From positions 3,410,001 to 3,474,000 of the forward strand of contig OZ244251.1 in the NCBI GenBank assembly GCA_965217175.1: DNA of 64,000 bases. Direction: 5' to 3'. Each line of letters opens with the position of its first letter. Positions within the stretch are counted from its first letter, which is position 1. The position numbers and the translations under genes were made by a program. Of this stretch, positions 44,125 through 53,384 are shown piece by piece. The notes below the pieces were generated by a model. The model worked only from the letters and a program-made list of their open reading frames with translations, did no database searches and had not been told where the DNA came from. This stretch comes from Bin87 sp965217175 (lineage in GTDB: Bacteria > Chloroflexota > Dehalococcoidia > Lucifugimonadales > UBA3495).

Positions 44125-45075
44125 CTACGCCTGGGCGTCGGTGTCGGATTCGGCCGCTGGTTCCGAGGACGGCGGTTCCGCAGCATCTACCACCGCATCC
44201 GGAGGCGTTTCGACAACTGCCTCCGGTTGAGGAGCGGGCGCTGGCTCAGTGTCAACCACCGGAGCCGGTTCAGGTGTTACTGCGGTCGTCGGCTCGGCGC
44301 CGGCATCTGCAGGCGGTTCGGCGCTCGGCGGGGCTGGCGCATCGGGTGCGGCAGGCGGTTCGGTGGCCACAGGAGGAGCGGCAGGCGGTTCGGCGCCGGC
44401 ATCTGCAGTGGGTTCAGCGCTCAGCGGGGCCATCCCTTCGGGTGCGACAAGCGGTGAAGCGGCCACGGGAGGAGCGGACGCCGGTTCGGCGCTCAGCGGG
44501 GCCATCCCTTCGGGTGCGACAAGCGGTGAGGCGGCCACGGGAGGAGCGGACGCCGGTTCGGCGCTCAGCGGGGCCGACCCATCGGGAGCGGCAGCCGGTT
44601 CGGCAACCGCCGGTGAGGCCGCTACAGGAGGAGCGAACGCCGGTTCAGGTCTTCGGTCGGGCGAGCCTCCCGGCGCTTCGGGGATTGGGCCACCGCCATC
44701 AGGCCTGCGTCCCCGGCCCGGCGGGATGTAGCGGGACGGAGCCGTCAGTTGGCCGGGCGCCGGTCGATCTTCCAGCGGGCCATCGCATCGGATTACCAAC
44801 GAACGCAATACTCGTTCATCCAGACGCAAATAGGTCTCCAACTCTTTATTGAACGCGTTCTCTACTGCGAATGAACTGAGGTAATATGCTCCTTCCAGGA
44901 AGTTGAAACTCCCTTTTCGGATTGGGTAGGCAAGGCGCCTGGTTCCCCAAATTTGTTCGGCGGTAATCTCGCCATCCCGATCCCCAATAAACGATTTTAT
45001 GTCGGCCCAGGTGGATGTAGCTTCATCCTGATTGAGCATGGGGCTTAGAATGGCTACCAGTTCGTAATGACGCAA
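44125..45075 (-). CDS. rpsF: 30S ribosomal protein S6 with long acidic Pro/Ala-rich C-terminal tail
   Basis: The first about 97 residues are a normal S6 (MRHYELVAILSPMLNQDE, RRLAYPIRKGSFNFLEGAYY). After residue about 142 the rest of the 316-residue protein contains no Lys, Arg or His but about 27 Glu/Asp, within Pro/Ala repeats such as SAEPASAPPVAASPLVAPEG. Two nearly identical 72-bp DNA units encode part of it. The start is TTG 45075 with GGAG upstream, preceded by a strong promoter at 45113-45141. It heads the S6-SSB-S18 operon. Confidence 0.95.
   Translation of the reverse strand: MRHYELVAILSPMLNQDEATSTWADIKSFIGDRDGEITAEQIWGTRRLAYPIRKGSFNFLEGAYYLSSFAVENAFNKELETYLRLDERVLRSLVIRCDGPLEDRPAPGQLTAPSRYIPPGRGRRPDGGGPIPEAPGGSPDRRPEPAFAPPVAASPAVAEPAAAPDGSAPLSAEPASAPPVAASPLVAPEGMAPLSAEPASAPPVAASPLVAPEGMAPLSAEPTADAGAEPPAAPPVATEPPAAPDAPAPPSAEPPADAGAEPTTAVTPEPAPVVDTEPAPAPQPEAVVETPPDAVVDAAEPPSSEPAAESDTDAQA
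44411..44554. repeat. Two tandem 72-bp units in the rpsF tail
   Basis: Units at 44411-44482 and 44483-44554 are almost identical (one difference visible, GGTGAAGC versus GGTGAGGC, with another at TCAGC/TCGGC). A third partial copy starts at 44555. Each unit encodes 24 residues of the S6 tail, in frame. Confidence 0.9.
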
Positions 45076-45112
45076 GTTTTAGTCTCCTGATTTGGCATCG
45101 GGCGTACGGGCG

Positions 45113-45141
45113 ATTATAGCACCTGCTATGCGCGATGTCAG
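45113..45141 (-). promoter_or_regulatory. Promoter of the rpsF operon
   Basis: On the minus strand CTGACA (45136-45141) and TATAAT (45113-45118) are separated by 17 nt. The -10 is followed by CGCCC. The TTG start of rpsF lies 37 nt downstream. Confidence 0.8.
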
Positions 45142-45314
45142 TAATGTGGTGACGCACCGTGGAACTAATGCCGCGAATTGACACCAACGGCAATGCACTG
45201 AACCTTGGACAATGATAATCGCAATCACACATTATAACTTGTGCAAATAACGACGAAAAGCGTAAGATATTACATCCCGCGCTCACTCGCCTGTAATTAT
45301 CCACTGTCGAGCCC

Positions 45315-46673
45315 ATGACTTCGCAACCTTCCCGACCTCCGCCCTCTCGAACTTCCCGACGACTGCCCCGTTTTTACTACGGTTGGTACATCGTTATAGC
45401 CACCGGATTTGTAATGACCGTGGCCACTGTGCCCTTGTTCCATGCGATGACGTTGTGGTCGGTGGCGTTGGAAAATCACTTTGGCTGGAAGCGTGGTGCG
45501 CTGTCTCTCGCTTTGTCACTCACCCGGGTTGAGGGTGGTTTGATGGGCCCCGTTGAGGGCTTCCTAACCGACAAACTCGGCGCCAGAAAGATGGTGTTGT
45601 CCGGTTTCATGATACTGGGATTGGGTTTCCTGGTATTTTGGAAGATTGATGCCGGATTTTGGCCGGTAGGCCCTCTGTACATGTTTTACGTGGCCTACAT
45701 GATTATGGCCCTGGGCCAGGGGATGGGCAGCTGGGTCCCCATGATGACTACCATCAACAACTGGTTCTCACGCCGCATGGCGTCTGCGATGGGGTGGGCC
45801 AACTGGATCAGCCGCGGCGGCGCGTTAATCATCATCCCATTGATGGACTTCGGAATCCACAGCAACATCGGATGGCAGGGCACCGCCCTTACCTTGGCCA
45901 TCGTAGTTTTCGGCGCTGCCATACCGCTATCGTTCGTCATCAGGAACCGACCCGAAGATATGGGGTTGGAACCCGAAGATGACGCCCGGCCATCCTCGCG
46001 AGGCACGGCAGGCGGTCAGAGGACACCTGCGTCCCAGGGACTCACAGCCCAACAGGCCGTTCGTACACCCGCATTCTGGCTGATCGCGATCGGCCACGGC
46101 CTGACCAGCATGATCATTCTGGCGATCTTCACTCACCTGGGCCTGTTGCTCAAAGACGCCGACTTCGAGAATCAGGTGGGTCGCGTAGTAACCACCTATA
46201 CATTTGTGGCAATGTGGGCGCAGTTGATCGGCGGATACGTGGGAGACCGTTATTCCAAGCGGCTTTGCCTGTTCGTCTTCACTTCCATTCAGGCGGCCGC
46301 AGTCGTGCTGCTCACCTTCAGCACCCAGTTATGGATGTTTTATGCCTTTGCGGTAGTATTCGGACTCGGGTTCGGAGGTCGCAATCCACTTACCACCTCC
46401 ATACGCGGCGAATACTTTGGACGAGGCAACTTCGGCAAGATTCTGGGTATCAGCACAATCCCGATGAACATCTTGCTGCTCGGAGCCGGTCCGTTCGCCG
46501 GATATATGTACGACTGGCAGCAATCCTATACCGTGGCATTCCTGGTGCTGGCCGGCTTTAATTTCCTTGGCGGCGTGTGTTTCCTGTTCGCCCGCAGGCC
46601 CCAAATCCCAACGGAGCCGGCAACAACCTCGCCCCAACCCAGTCCGGCGCCCGTCGTAGCAGACGACGACTAA
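45315..46673 (+). CDS. MFS transporter (monocarboxylate/oxalate-formate antiporter-like)
   Basis: This 452-residue protein with about 12 TM segments resembles the MFS group of monocarboxylate and oxalate/formate transporters. It has FYYGWYIVIATGFVMTV at the start, the TM2-3 loop FLTDKLGARKMVLSG and a central cytoplasmic loop (residues about 215-240). The substrate cannot be read. The N-terminal 20 residues are Pro/Ser-rich. The gene is divergent from rpsF. Confidence 0.87.
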   Translation: MTSQPSRPPPSRTSRRLPRFYYGWYIVIATGFVMTVATVPLFHAMTLWSVALENHFGWKRGALSLALSLTRVEGGLMGPVEGFLTDKLGARKMVLSGFMILGLGFLVFWKIDAGFWPVGPLYMFYVAYMIMALGQGMGSWVPMMTTINNWFSRRMASAMGWANWISRGGALIIIPLMDFGIHSNIGWQGTALTLAIVVFGAAIPLSFVIRNRPEDMGLEPEDDARPSSRGTAGGQRTPASQGLTAQQAVRTPAFWLIAIGHGLTSMIILAIFTHLGLLLKDADFENQVGRVVTTYTFVAMWAQLIGGYVGDRYSKRLCLFVFTSIQAAAVVLLTFSTQLWMFYAFAVVFGLGFGGRNPLTTSIRGEYFGRGNFGKILGISTIPMNILLLGAGPFAGYMYDWQQSYTVAFLVLAGFNFLGGVCFLFARRPQIPTEPATTSPQPSPAPVVADDD

Positions 46674-46683
46674 GGGCTCACGC

Positions 46684-46724
46684 AATAAAAATCGGCCGCG
46701 GTGGCTCGTTGCCCCACGGCCGAT
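46684..46724 (-). terminator. Terminator for the cyclophilin gene
   Basis: An 8-bp stem ATCGGCCG/CGGCCGAT (46691-46698 and 46717-46724) is followed on the minus strand by TTTTATT. It lies 22 nt past the stop codon of the cyclophilin gene. Confidence 0.75.
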
Positions 46725-46746
46725 CACCAACGACTTGCGAGACGCT

Positions 46747-47283
46747 TTAGCCCAGGTCGGTTTCGGTAATCTCTATGTTTAGGATGGCCAGGCGCTCAGC
46801 GGGTTGAGAGTTCTCCCCGCTTCGACTGTTGCGTACCGGTGAGGTAGCCAGCGATTCAAGCACGTCGTCGCCTTCGGTCAGGGCGCCGAAAATGGTGTAG
46901 TTCGGGGGAAGCCCAGCATCTGCGCCGTGAACCAGGAACCATTGGCTCCCGTTGGTGTTGGGGCCGGAGTTGGCCATGGCCAGGGTTCCCCGCACATACG
47001 GTCGCGTCACCGCTTCATCCCTGAATCGATAGCCCGGGCCACCTGTGCCATCGCCTTTCGGGCAACCGCCCTGGATCATAAATCCGTTGATGACCCGGTG
47101 AAACTGGTTATTCTCGTAAAATCCGTCACGGGCCAGGAACACAAAATTGTTGACGGTTAGCGGTGCGACTTCCGACAACAACTCTACCGTCATGTCGCCT
47201 TTGTCGGTCTTGATAATCGCGTGGTACCGTTTGGTAGCTTCAATTATCAGGCCCGGCGAGTTTTCATACTGTTTGGGGGGCAT
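46747..47283 (-). CDS. Peptidyl-prolyl cis-trans isomerase, cyclophilin type
   Basis: This 178-residue cyclophilin shows the active-site motifs FHRVINGFMIQGGCP, GTLAMANSGPNTNGSQWFLV and YTIFGALTEGDDV. It has no signal peptide, so it should act in the cytoplasm. A TATAATCGCC element lies at 47324-47329, about 40 nt upstream. Length is typical for single-domain cyclophilins. Confidence 0.95.
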   Translation of the reverse strand: MPPKQYENSPGLIIEATKRYHAIIKTDKGDMTVELLSEVAPLTVNNFVFLARDGFYENNQFHRVINGFMIQGGCPKGDGTGGPGYRFRDEAVTRPYVRGTLAMANSGPNTNGSQWFLVHGADAGLPPNYTIFGALTEGDDVLESLATSPVRNSRSGENSQPAERLAILNIEITETDLG

Positions 47284-47559
47284 TGCTCTTTACTCCTGCT
47301 TGGCGTGGGCGAAAACTCCGGCGATTATACCCCAAACCTGTAGATCGAAACCGATTATTGCCCACGCAACCACCAACGCATCAGCTCCGGCGCAATCTGG
47401 GTAAGGTACGGTTCTGCGGATAAACCTCAAGGTTCTGCTCCTGTTGATGCCATATAATTAACTCATGGGCACGTGGCGCGTTCCCGCCTCTTAGTGGCAA
47501 ACCACGTGCAACACCGTGACCGAATATTTCGTGTGGTGATGAAAGGAGGGAGATCGGAA

Positions 47560-48627
47560 ATGGAAATTCTCGATAGCATGGCGCGATTCGGACATGAACA
47601 GGTTGCAATGTACAACGACCCGAACACTGGACTACGGGGAATTATCGCCATTCACGATACGACGCTGGGGCCCTCATGTGGAGGCACCCGAATGTGGCCC
47701 TACGAAAGCGAGACTGATGCACTGGCCGACGCATTGCGTCTGTCCCTGGCCATGACCTATAAATCCGCGGCGGCAGGATTGAACCTCGGCGGCGGAAAAG
47801 GCGTAATAATCGGCGATCCCCGCACTCAAAAGTCTGAATCCCTATTGCGATCATGGGGACGCTTTGTAGACACCCTGGGCGGCAGATACCTGACCACCAC
47901 CGACGTGGGAACGAACGGACGCGACCTGGAGTCAATCCACCAGGAAACCAGGCACGTGGTGGGGTTGGACGTGACTCTGGGTGGCAGCGGCGACACGTCT
48001 ATCATGACCGGCCTGGGTGTCTACATGGGCATAAAGGCATGCGCCGGCGATGCGTGGGGCAGCGACTCGCTGCGTGGCCGCACCATCGCGATGCAGGGAT
48101 TCGGAAAAGTTGCATCCCACACGGCAAAACATTTGCTGGACGAAGATGCGCGAGTCATAGCCACCGATATCAGTGAAGATGCGCTGGGCAAGGCAAAGAG
48201 CATGGGGGTTCAGGTCGTCGGCGCCGAAGAAATCTTTGACACCCCATGCGACATCTTCGCCCCGTGCGCTTTGGGCGGTGTTATCAACAAGGATTCGATC
48301 CAACGTCTAAGCTGTCGAATAGTTGCGGGTGGGGCCAATAACCAACTGGCAACGGAGGCAGACGGGGAAGAACTGCAGCGACGTGGTATTACTTACGCTC
48401 CCGATTTCTTGATCAATGCGGGTGGCATTATCAATGTGTCAACCGAGATCGGACAGCCTTACAATCCGGACCGAGCCCGTCAACAAACCGAACGCATCTA
48501 CGAACAGATGTCAGCGGTGTTGACGACCTCCCGCAACAAAGAGATATCCACCGCGAGAGCCGCCGAGTTGCTGGCCGAAACGCGCCTTGCGGACGTTCGC
48601 CGCGTGCGCGGCATTTTCCGCGGTTAA
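47560..48627 (+). CDS. Leucine dehydrogenase (Glu/Leu/Phe/Val dehydrogenase family)
   Basis: This 355-residue NAD-dependent amino acid dehydrogenase has the glycine-rich catalytic segment LNLGGGKGVIIGDP and the catalytic-lysine region TYKSAAAGL. It also has the NAD motif MQGFGKVASHTAKHLL and the C-terminal APDFLINAGGIINVSTE. It oxidatively deaminates branched-chain amino acids, with Leu, Val or Phe possible by sequence. ATG 47560 has AGGAGG upstream. An in-frame extension to 47473 is not needed. A hairpin follows the gene. Confidence 0.93.
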   Translation: MEILDSMARFGHEQVAMYNDPNTGLRGIIAIHDTTLGPSCGGTRMWPYESETDALADALRLSLAMTYKSAAAGLNLGGGKGVIIGDPRTQKSESLLRSWGRFVDTLGGRYLTTTDVGTNGRDLESIHQETRHVVGLDVTLGGSGDTSIMTGLGVYMGIKACAGDAWGSDSLRGRTIAMQGFGKVASHTAKHLLDEDARVIATDISEDALGKAKSMGVQVVGAEEIFDTPCDIFAPCALGGVINKDSIQRLSCRIVAGGANNQLATEADGEELQRRGITYAPDFLINAGGIINVSTEIGQPYNPDRARQQTERIYEQMSAVLTTSRNKEISTARAAELLAETRLADVRRVRGIFRG

Positions 48628-48654
48628 TTCTCCGAATCCCGTCAGCCTTTAAAA

Positions 48655-48685
48655 CATCAGAGGCGGCCAAGAGTCGCCTCTGATG
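48655..48685. terminator. Bidirectional hairpin terminator
   Basis: An 11-bp stem CATCAGAGGCG/CGCCTCTGATG with a 9-nt loop lies between two convergent genes. It is preceded by AAAA and followed by CGTTT, giving weak T-tracts on both strands. Confidence 0.8.
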
Positions 48686-48715
48686 CGTTTGGATCCCATG
48701 ATTTGGCCACCGACG

Positions 48716-50062
48716 TTATCCGGCTCCCGGATAAACCACCGTATCAGGCCGGTACACAGCCCAGGAAAACCAAAATTGCCCGATGCGGCCCGGGACCGGT
48801 TCCAATGCTGTGCCGGCTAGTGGGCCACCCACGGCGCTGCCAAATATATTCCACCGGCTGCCGGTCTGATCGTCTGCGATGAAGCCATCGGCATCGATGG
48901 CAAAGGTCAATGCAACGCCGTCTTGACTCACCGGCACAAATATTCCCGCCGTGCCCACATCCCGCCCGTTGGCTATCGTACCCGAATCGAGGGCGGACGC
49001 CGTGCCCGGCTGCCAGAACACGACAAAATCATGTTCTTCCAACGACCCTGCCACGACCTTTTCATCCATCAGTATCGTGAACGATACAGCCCAGGCTGCG
49101 TCGTCGAGTTCTATTGCCACTACTCGTTCCACCGCCGGCAGCCTGGGATCCTCGGCGCCGTTGAACAAGAATGGACTTGATCCGGGCCGGTCGTACCCGC
49201 GGTAGGGATTATTGCCATACGGGCGTCCGGAATCGGGGCGGGACAGCACCTTTCCATTCGGGAATGCCTGTTTGAAGTCCCGCCACGAAACAATGGACAA
49301 GTACAGTTGGTCCAGGCGACGCCCGGCGTGTTGTCCAATTACTCCCTGGCCGCCAACCTCCTGCCACCACGATTCGGTCTGCCGGTCGTACATCAGGAGA
49401 TTACTGTTGCGCAACGCCCCCGTAGTACCGAAGTCCAGTACCTGCCCGTCCACCGTCCGCCTGAACACGAAGGCGGTATTGCAGAGCGGTCAAAACGTAA
49501 CCACGACCGGTTCGCCACCCACCACATCATTCACCAGTTCGTGCCAAACCATAATTTGCACTGGATACGCCCGGGAATCCCCGCCGATATCCACCACCTG
49601 CACTGGTTCCAGGTCGTCCAGCCACACGTCAGCCTCCGCGGTGGACTCGAAACTGGGTTGGTCGATTGCGGGGATGCCGTCTTTGGCTGGCCCGCCCGTC
49701 ATTATCTCGTCGAAAGAGATGGCGCTACGCGTAAAGTCAGTGGCCCACGGTGCCCGCAATACCCGTTCAAACCTTTCCTGGGCCTCGTTCGCCTCTACGT
49801 CGTCAATGATCAGCACGTTCCCCGCCGGCTGAGTTGGTGTCGCGGATACAACGGTCGCGGCGGGGGACAAATCTGGTGTCTGCAACGGTATGGCGGCTGG
49901 CGTCTCACCGACTACGCCAGTGGTGGAGGTAGTTGCCACCCCTGATTGCGTCGGCGCAACGCCCGTCGTGACCGGCGTCGCAATCGATGGTTCACCTCCG
50001 CTGCATCCAACCACAACCAGCGAAGCCAACACTGACAATGCTGCCCCGCGCCACCACCGCAT
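48716..50062 (-). CDS. DUF3179 family lipoprotein, selenoprotein with UxxC motif (in-frame UGA)
   Basis: The gene reads through TGA at 49490-49492. Reading it as Sec gives a 448-residue protein (from ATG 50062) with signal peptide and lipobox VVVGCSG (C20), a Thr/Pro-rich linker, then one continuous DUF3179 domain. The domain runs GIPAIDQPSFESTAEADVWL and VWHELVNDVVGG, then VVVTFUPLCNTAFVF across the UGA, and continues VLDFGTTGALRNSNLLMYDR and ESWWQEVGGQGVIGQ. Family members normally read YCPLCNTA, so U191 replaces the first Cys of a CPLC redox motif. Both sides of the UGA match DUF3179, and a SECIS-like hairpin follows. Without readthrough two broken halves result. The function of DUF3179 is unknown, and a thiol/selenol redox role is inferred. 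A TTG at 50098 is an alternative start. Confidence 0.86.
49457..49476 (-). promoter_or_regulatory. Putative bacterial SECIS hairpin of the DUF3179 gene
   Basis: In the mRNA, nt 14-33 after the UGA form a perfect 6-bp stem CCGCCU/AGGCGG with an 8-nt loop UCGUGUUC. The G of CGUG is 22 nt after the UGA. It closely resembles the SelW-gene hairpin (CGUG in the loop, similar distance), though here G is third, not second, in the loop. Confidence 0.62.
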
Positions 50063-50107
50063 CCGACGCGTTGTTATGGTATTCAGGTCGTTTCCCAAAA
50101 ATGGCGG

Positions 50108-51559
50108 TTAGAACGCCGGGCGCCGCAATACCGCCGGATCGATGCGCCGCCGAACCAGTTGGCCGTCGGTTGGAGCGCCCAGCAATTCGCCGTTGTCCAC
50201 CATCACCTTGCCCCTCAATATGACCGTGGTTGGCCAACCGCGAACATCCCAACCTTCCCACGGGCTGTAGTCGCGGATATGCAGATCATCCATGGTTAAC
50301 TGCTTGTGGAACGTGGGATCTATGATGGCCAGATCGGCGTCGCTGCCCGGCGCGATAACGCCTTTTCGAGGGTACATCCCCAACAGGCGGGCTGCATTCG
50401 TGGACGTGATGTTGGCGAACTGCGTAAGGGACATGCCGCGCTTCACCACGGCCTCGGAATAGTTGACTCCCATGCGGATTTCGATACCGATGTTGCCGCC
50501 GCGCACGTCCTGGACGTTGCGCCCGGCCGTTTTGTCCAGGTAGGTCGTGAAGCTGCTGTCAGTGCCGGTGAATGTCAGGTTGTGCTCCAACAAACCGGAC
50601 CACAGTTCACTGCCGTCTTCAGGATACTTTAGCGATGGGTAGGTGTGGTACTTCATCCCATCGGGTTCCCGATACTGCCAGCAATTGAACGACAGGGCCA
50701 GCGTGAGAACCTCACCGTACACCGGCAAGCCACGGCTCCGGGCTTCGGCGACGGCGTTGACCCCGTCGCTGCCGGTCACGTGCACGAAGTACATGCCAGC
50801 GCCTTTTTGCTCGGCGATACGGATTGTGTCGCGAAACGCCAGGTCCTCCACCTCTTTGGAGTGAATCAGGTGCACGTTGTACCAGTCCCAAATACCTCTC
50901 TGCTGAGCCAGCAGGTAGTTGTACATCACGATTTCGTCGTCCTCGGCGTGCACAGCCAGGACACCATCATGCCGGGCCAACTGACCCGCAAGGTCTGACA
51001 GCCGGCCCGAATCGATGCGGGCAACTGGAGTCAGCGTCAGTGGTGGGTCTGTAGGGGGACGAATGTTGGTGGTGAAAATTTTGACACTGGGAAATTCGTT
51101 CTCAATCAGCTCACCGACCCGAGCAATACTGTCCGGGGAGTTGCGGCTGGAATATATGATGTGGGCCGAATAGTCGGTGTAAGCGTTGTCGTTCCAGACA
51201 CTGAGAAAATCGTGGACGCCGCCTACCAGGTCCCCTTCCCTGGGCGCCGGCGCGAAATCCACCACGGTGGTGGTTCCTCCCCAAATGGCTCCCAAAGAAT
51301 GTTCCAGCGGCCCAGCGTTGGGAACGCCGGCCACGAGTTGATGGGCGCCCGCCTGCACGTTGGCCGCCGCGTGGATGTGTGGTTCGATGCCGCCAGGCGT
51401 AATGATGCGCCCGGACGCGTCCAGCGTGCGCGCCGCATCATCGGTCAGGGTGCCAGGCGCCGCGATGGCGGCGATGCGCCCATCCTGAATACCTATGTCC
51501 ACCAACGCTGCCTCGGTGGGCAGAACCACCGTGCCTCCGGTAATCATAAGGTCAAACAT
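50108..51559 (-). CDS. Dihydropyrimidinase/D-hydantoinase-like amidohydrolase
   Basis: This 483-residue cyclic amidohydrolase has the metal motif IEPHIHAAAN, the bridging Lys (K in PSVKIFTT), a His in AVHAEDDEI, FVHVTG and a later D in FTGTDSSFTT. N- and C-terminal beta-sandwich segments (GGTVVLPTEA; PGSDADLAIIDP) match the dihydropyrimidinase group. Hydantoins, dihydropyrimidines or allantoin-like rings are possible substrates. ATG 51559 has GGAGG upstream. It lies in a cluster with hyuA/hyuB. Confidence 0.9.
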   Translation of the reverse strand: MFDLMITGGTVVLPTEAALVDIGIQDGRIAAIAAPGTLTDDAARTLDASGRIITPGGIEPHIHAAANVQAGAHQLVAGVPNAGPLEHSLGAIWGGTTTVVDFAPAPREGDLVGGVHDFLSVWNDNAYTDYSAHIIYSSRNSPDSIARVGELIENEFPSVKIFTTNIRPPTDPPLTLTPVARIDSGRLSDLAGQLARHDGVLAVHAEDDEIVMYNYLLAQQRGIWDWYNVHLIHSKEVEDLAFRDTIRIAEQKGAGMYFVHVTGSDGVNAVAEARSRGLPVYGEVLTLALSFNCWQYREPDGMKYHTYPSLKYPEDGSELWSGLLEHNLTFTGTDSSFTTYLDKTAGRNVQDVRGGNIGIEIRMGVNYSEAVVKRGMSLTQFANITSTNAARLLGMYPRKGVIAPGSDADLAIIDPTFHKQLTMDDLHIRDYSPWEGWDVRGWPTTVILRGKVMVDNGELLGAPTDGQLVRRRIDPAVLRRPAF

Positions 51560-51724
51560 AATATCCTCCGCCGCTAACCCGTGTTGCGTCATTCTAATTC
51601 GGGGCGAACCAGGGCGCAATGGCGCAACTGGGCGCGATCTGCCGGCCTTTTGATCACGTTGGCCGGCGATTCCGGCCCATATGGTGTCACGCGTCCGGAT
51701 GTCTGATTCTTTGGGCCATCGGCG

Positions 51725-53278
51725 CTAAAGCCCCGATTTTACCCAGTCGGCCACACGCTCGCTGATCATGATGGTGGTTGCGTTGGTGTTGGCCCGGATT
51801 ACGTCGGGCATGACCGATGCGTCTGCGACACGCAGGCCCTGGATGCCGTGAACTTCCCCATGTTGCGATACCACCGCCAACGGGTCGGTGGACGGCCCCA
51901 TCTTGCAGGTGCCGGCGATGTGATGTTGCGTGTAAGCGTTTCGCAATATCCAGTTATCCAGCGTATCGTCGTTTACCAGGTCGGCATCAACCGGGTTGAG
52001 CCGCTCCACGATAAATTCTTTGAAAGGCGATTGATCGGCGAGCTCCAGCGCTTTCCGAACCGCCTGCCTCATACGTTCCCGGTCGTACGAGTCGCTGAAC
52101 AGTTGGTAATCCAGGTCGGGCTGCACCGCTGGATCGGTGGACTGCAACCTGATGCGTCCCGCGGAAACGGCGTTCTGCAAACCAACGCTGAGGCCGAAGT
52201 GGAACCCTTCGCCATCGTAGCTGACGCTGGCCGGGCGGTGTTCGCTGGTCATCAGCGTTGGCGTAATTTGGAAATCTGCCCTGGTGGGTGATCCGTCGGC
52301 GCTCCAGCGCAAGCCCACCTGGATGTTGGGGGCAAACGTATCGGGTTCATCGCCGTCGCCACGGAAGAGAATATAAGCGGCGGGATGGTCGCGGAAGTTT
52401 TGCCCGACGCCCATCAGGTCGCGGTTCACCGGTATGCCCATCTCACGCAGGTGATCCGCTGGGCCGATACCGGAAAGCAGTAGAATCTGCGCGGAGCCGA
52501 TGGTGCCGCTGCACAAAATTACGTTCTCGCCCTCCACCGTGAATATTTCGCCACCGCTTTCCACCTCCACGCCAACCGCCTTGGTACCTTCCAATACGAC
52601 GCGGCTGGCAAGGATATTCCCACGTACGGTAAGGTTGAGGCGATGGCGCGCAGTGCTCAGAAAGGTGAGGGATGTGCTCATGCGCACCCCGTCGATGTTG
52701 TTCATCGGGCGAGGTGAAATGGCGGTGTAACAGTCAGGAGCATTCTGGTCAGGATGTTCGGGGATGCCCATAGCCACGCAGGCATCGTAGAAGGCGGCGT
52801 TGAACGGAAGCCAGTCGCCCCGCTTGGGACGACGTACCGGCAACGGCCCGTCCGATCCGTGGAAATCGTCCCCGCCATAGTCCCAGTCGTTCTCCAGCTT
52901 GCGGAAATATGGCAAACAGTCGGTGAATTTCCAATCGTCGTTACCCCACTCTGCCCACAGGTCATAGTCCTCGGGGATTCCCCGGAACACCACCTGGCCG
53001 TTGATGGACGATGAACCACCCATAGCCTTGCCGCGTGGGATGACCATTGGCTCGTCCTGTTGTGCATTGGCCCGTCCCCGCAAATCCCAGCTGTGGGGGC
53101 CGTAAGCCGAAAGCCAGGTATTGTTGCCCTGTTTCAGATCGGTGGGCAAGTGCTCGAAGTCAGGATAATCCGGGCCCGCTTCCAACAGGATCACCGACTT
53201 GTCGGTCATCTCTGACAATCGGGTTGCCATGACGCACCCGGCAGACCCGCCGCCCACCACAATATAGTCGTACTTCAT
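51725..53278 (-). CDS. GMC-family FAD-dependent oxidoreductase
   Basis: This 517-residue GMC oxidoreductase has the FAD motif YIVVGGGSAGCVMATRLSE. It also has GGSSSINGQVVFRG (FAD-interacting), the substrate-domain motifs and the active-site HHIAGTCKMG with the C-terminal DASVMPDVIRANTNATTIM. The family oxidises alcohols such as choline, glucose or aryl alcohols. It is the second of two adjacent GMC genes, about 107 nt apart, in a catabolic-looking block. The substrate is unknown. Confidence 0.93.
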   Translation of the reverse strand: MKYDYIVVGGGSAGCVMATRLSEMTDKSVILLEAGPDYPDFEHLPTDLKQGNNTWLSAYGPHSWDLRGRANAQQDEPMVIPRGKAMGGSSSINGQVVFRGIPEDYDLWAEWGNDDWKFTDCLPYFRKLENDWDYGGDDFHGSDGPLPVRRPKRGDWLPFNAAFYDACVAMGIPEHPDQNAPDCYTAISPRPMNNIDGVRMSTSLTFLSTARHRLNLTVRGNILASRVVLEGTKAVGVEVESGGEIFTVEGENVILCSGTIGSAQILLLSGIGPADHLREMGIPVNRDLMGVGQNFRDHPAAYILFRGDGDEPDTFAPNIQVGLRWSADGSPTRADFQITPTLMTSEHRPASVSYDGEGFHFGLSVGLQNAVSAGRIRLQSTDPAVQPDLDYQLFSDSYDRERMRQAVRKALELADQSPFKEFIVERLNPVDADLVNDDTLDNWILRNAYTQHHIAGTCKMGPSTDPLAVVSQHGEVHGIQGLRVADASVMPDVIRANTNATTIMISERVADWVKSGL

Positions 53279-53384
53279 ATCTACGCCCTTCTCCCGGGAA
53301 GTTCGTTTATGGAATTGAGGCCGAAATTACCGCGGATATTACCAAGGGGGTCGGTAGATCGGCCAACGATTCAATTTTCGCCCT

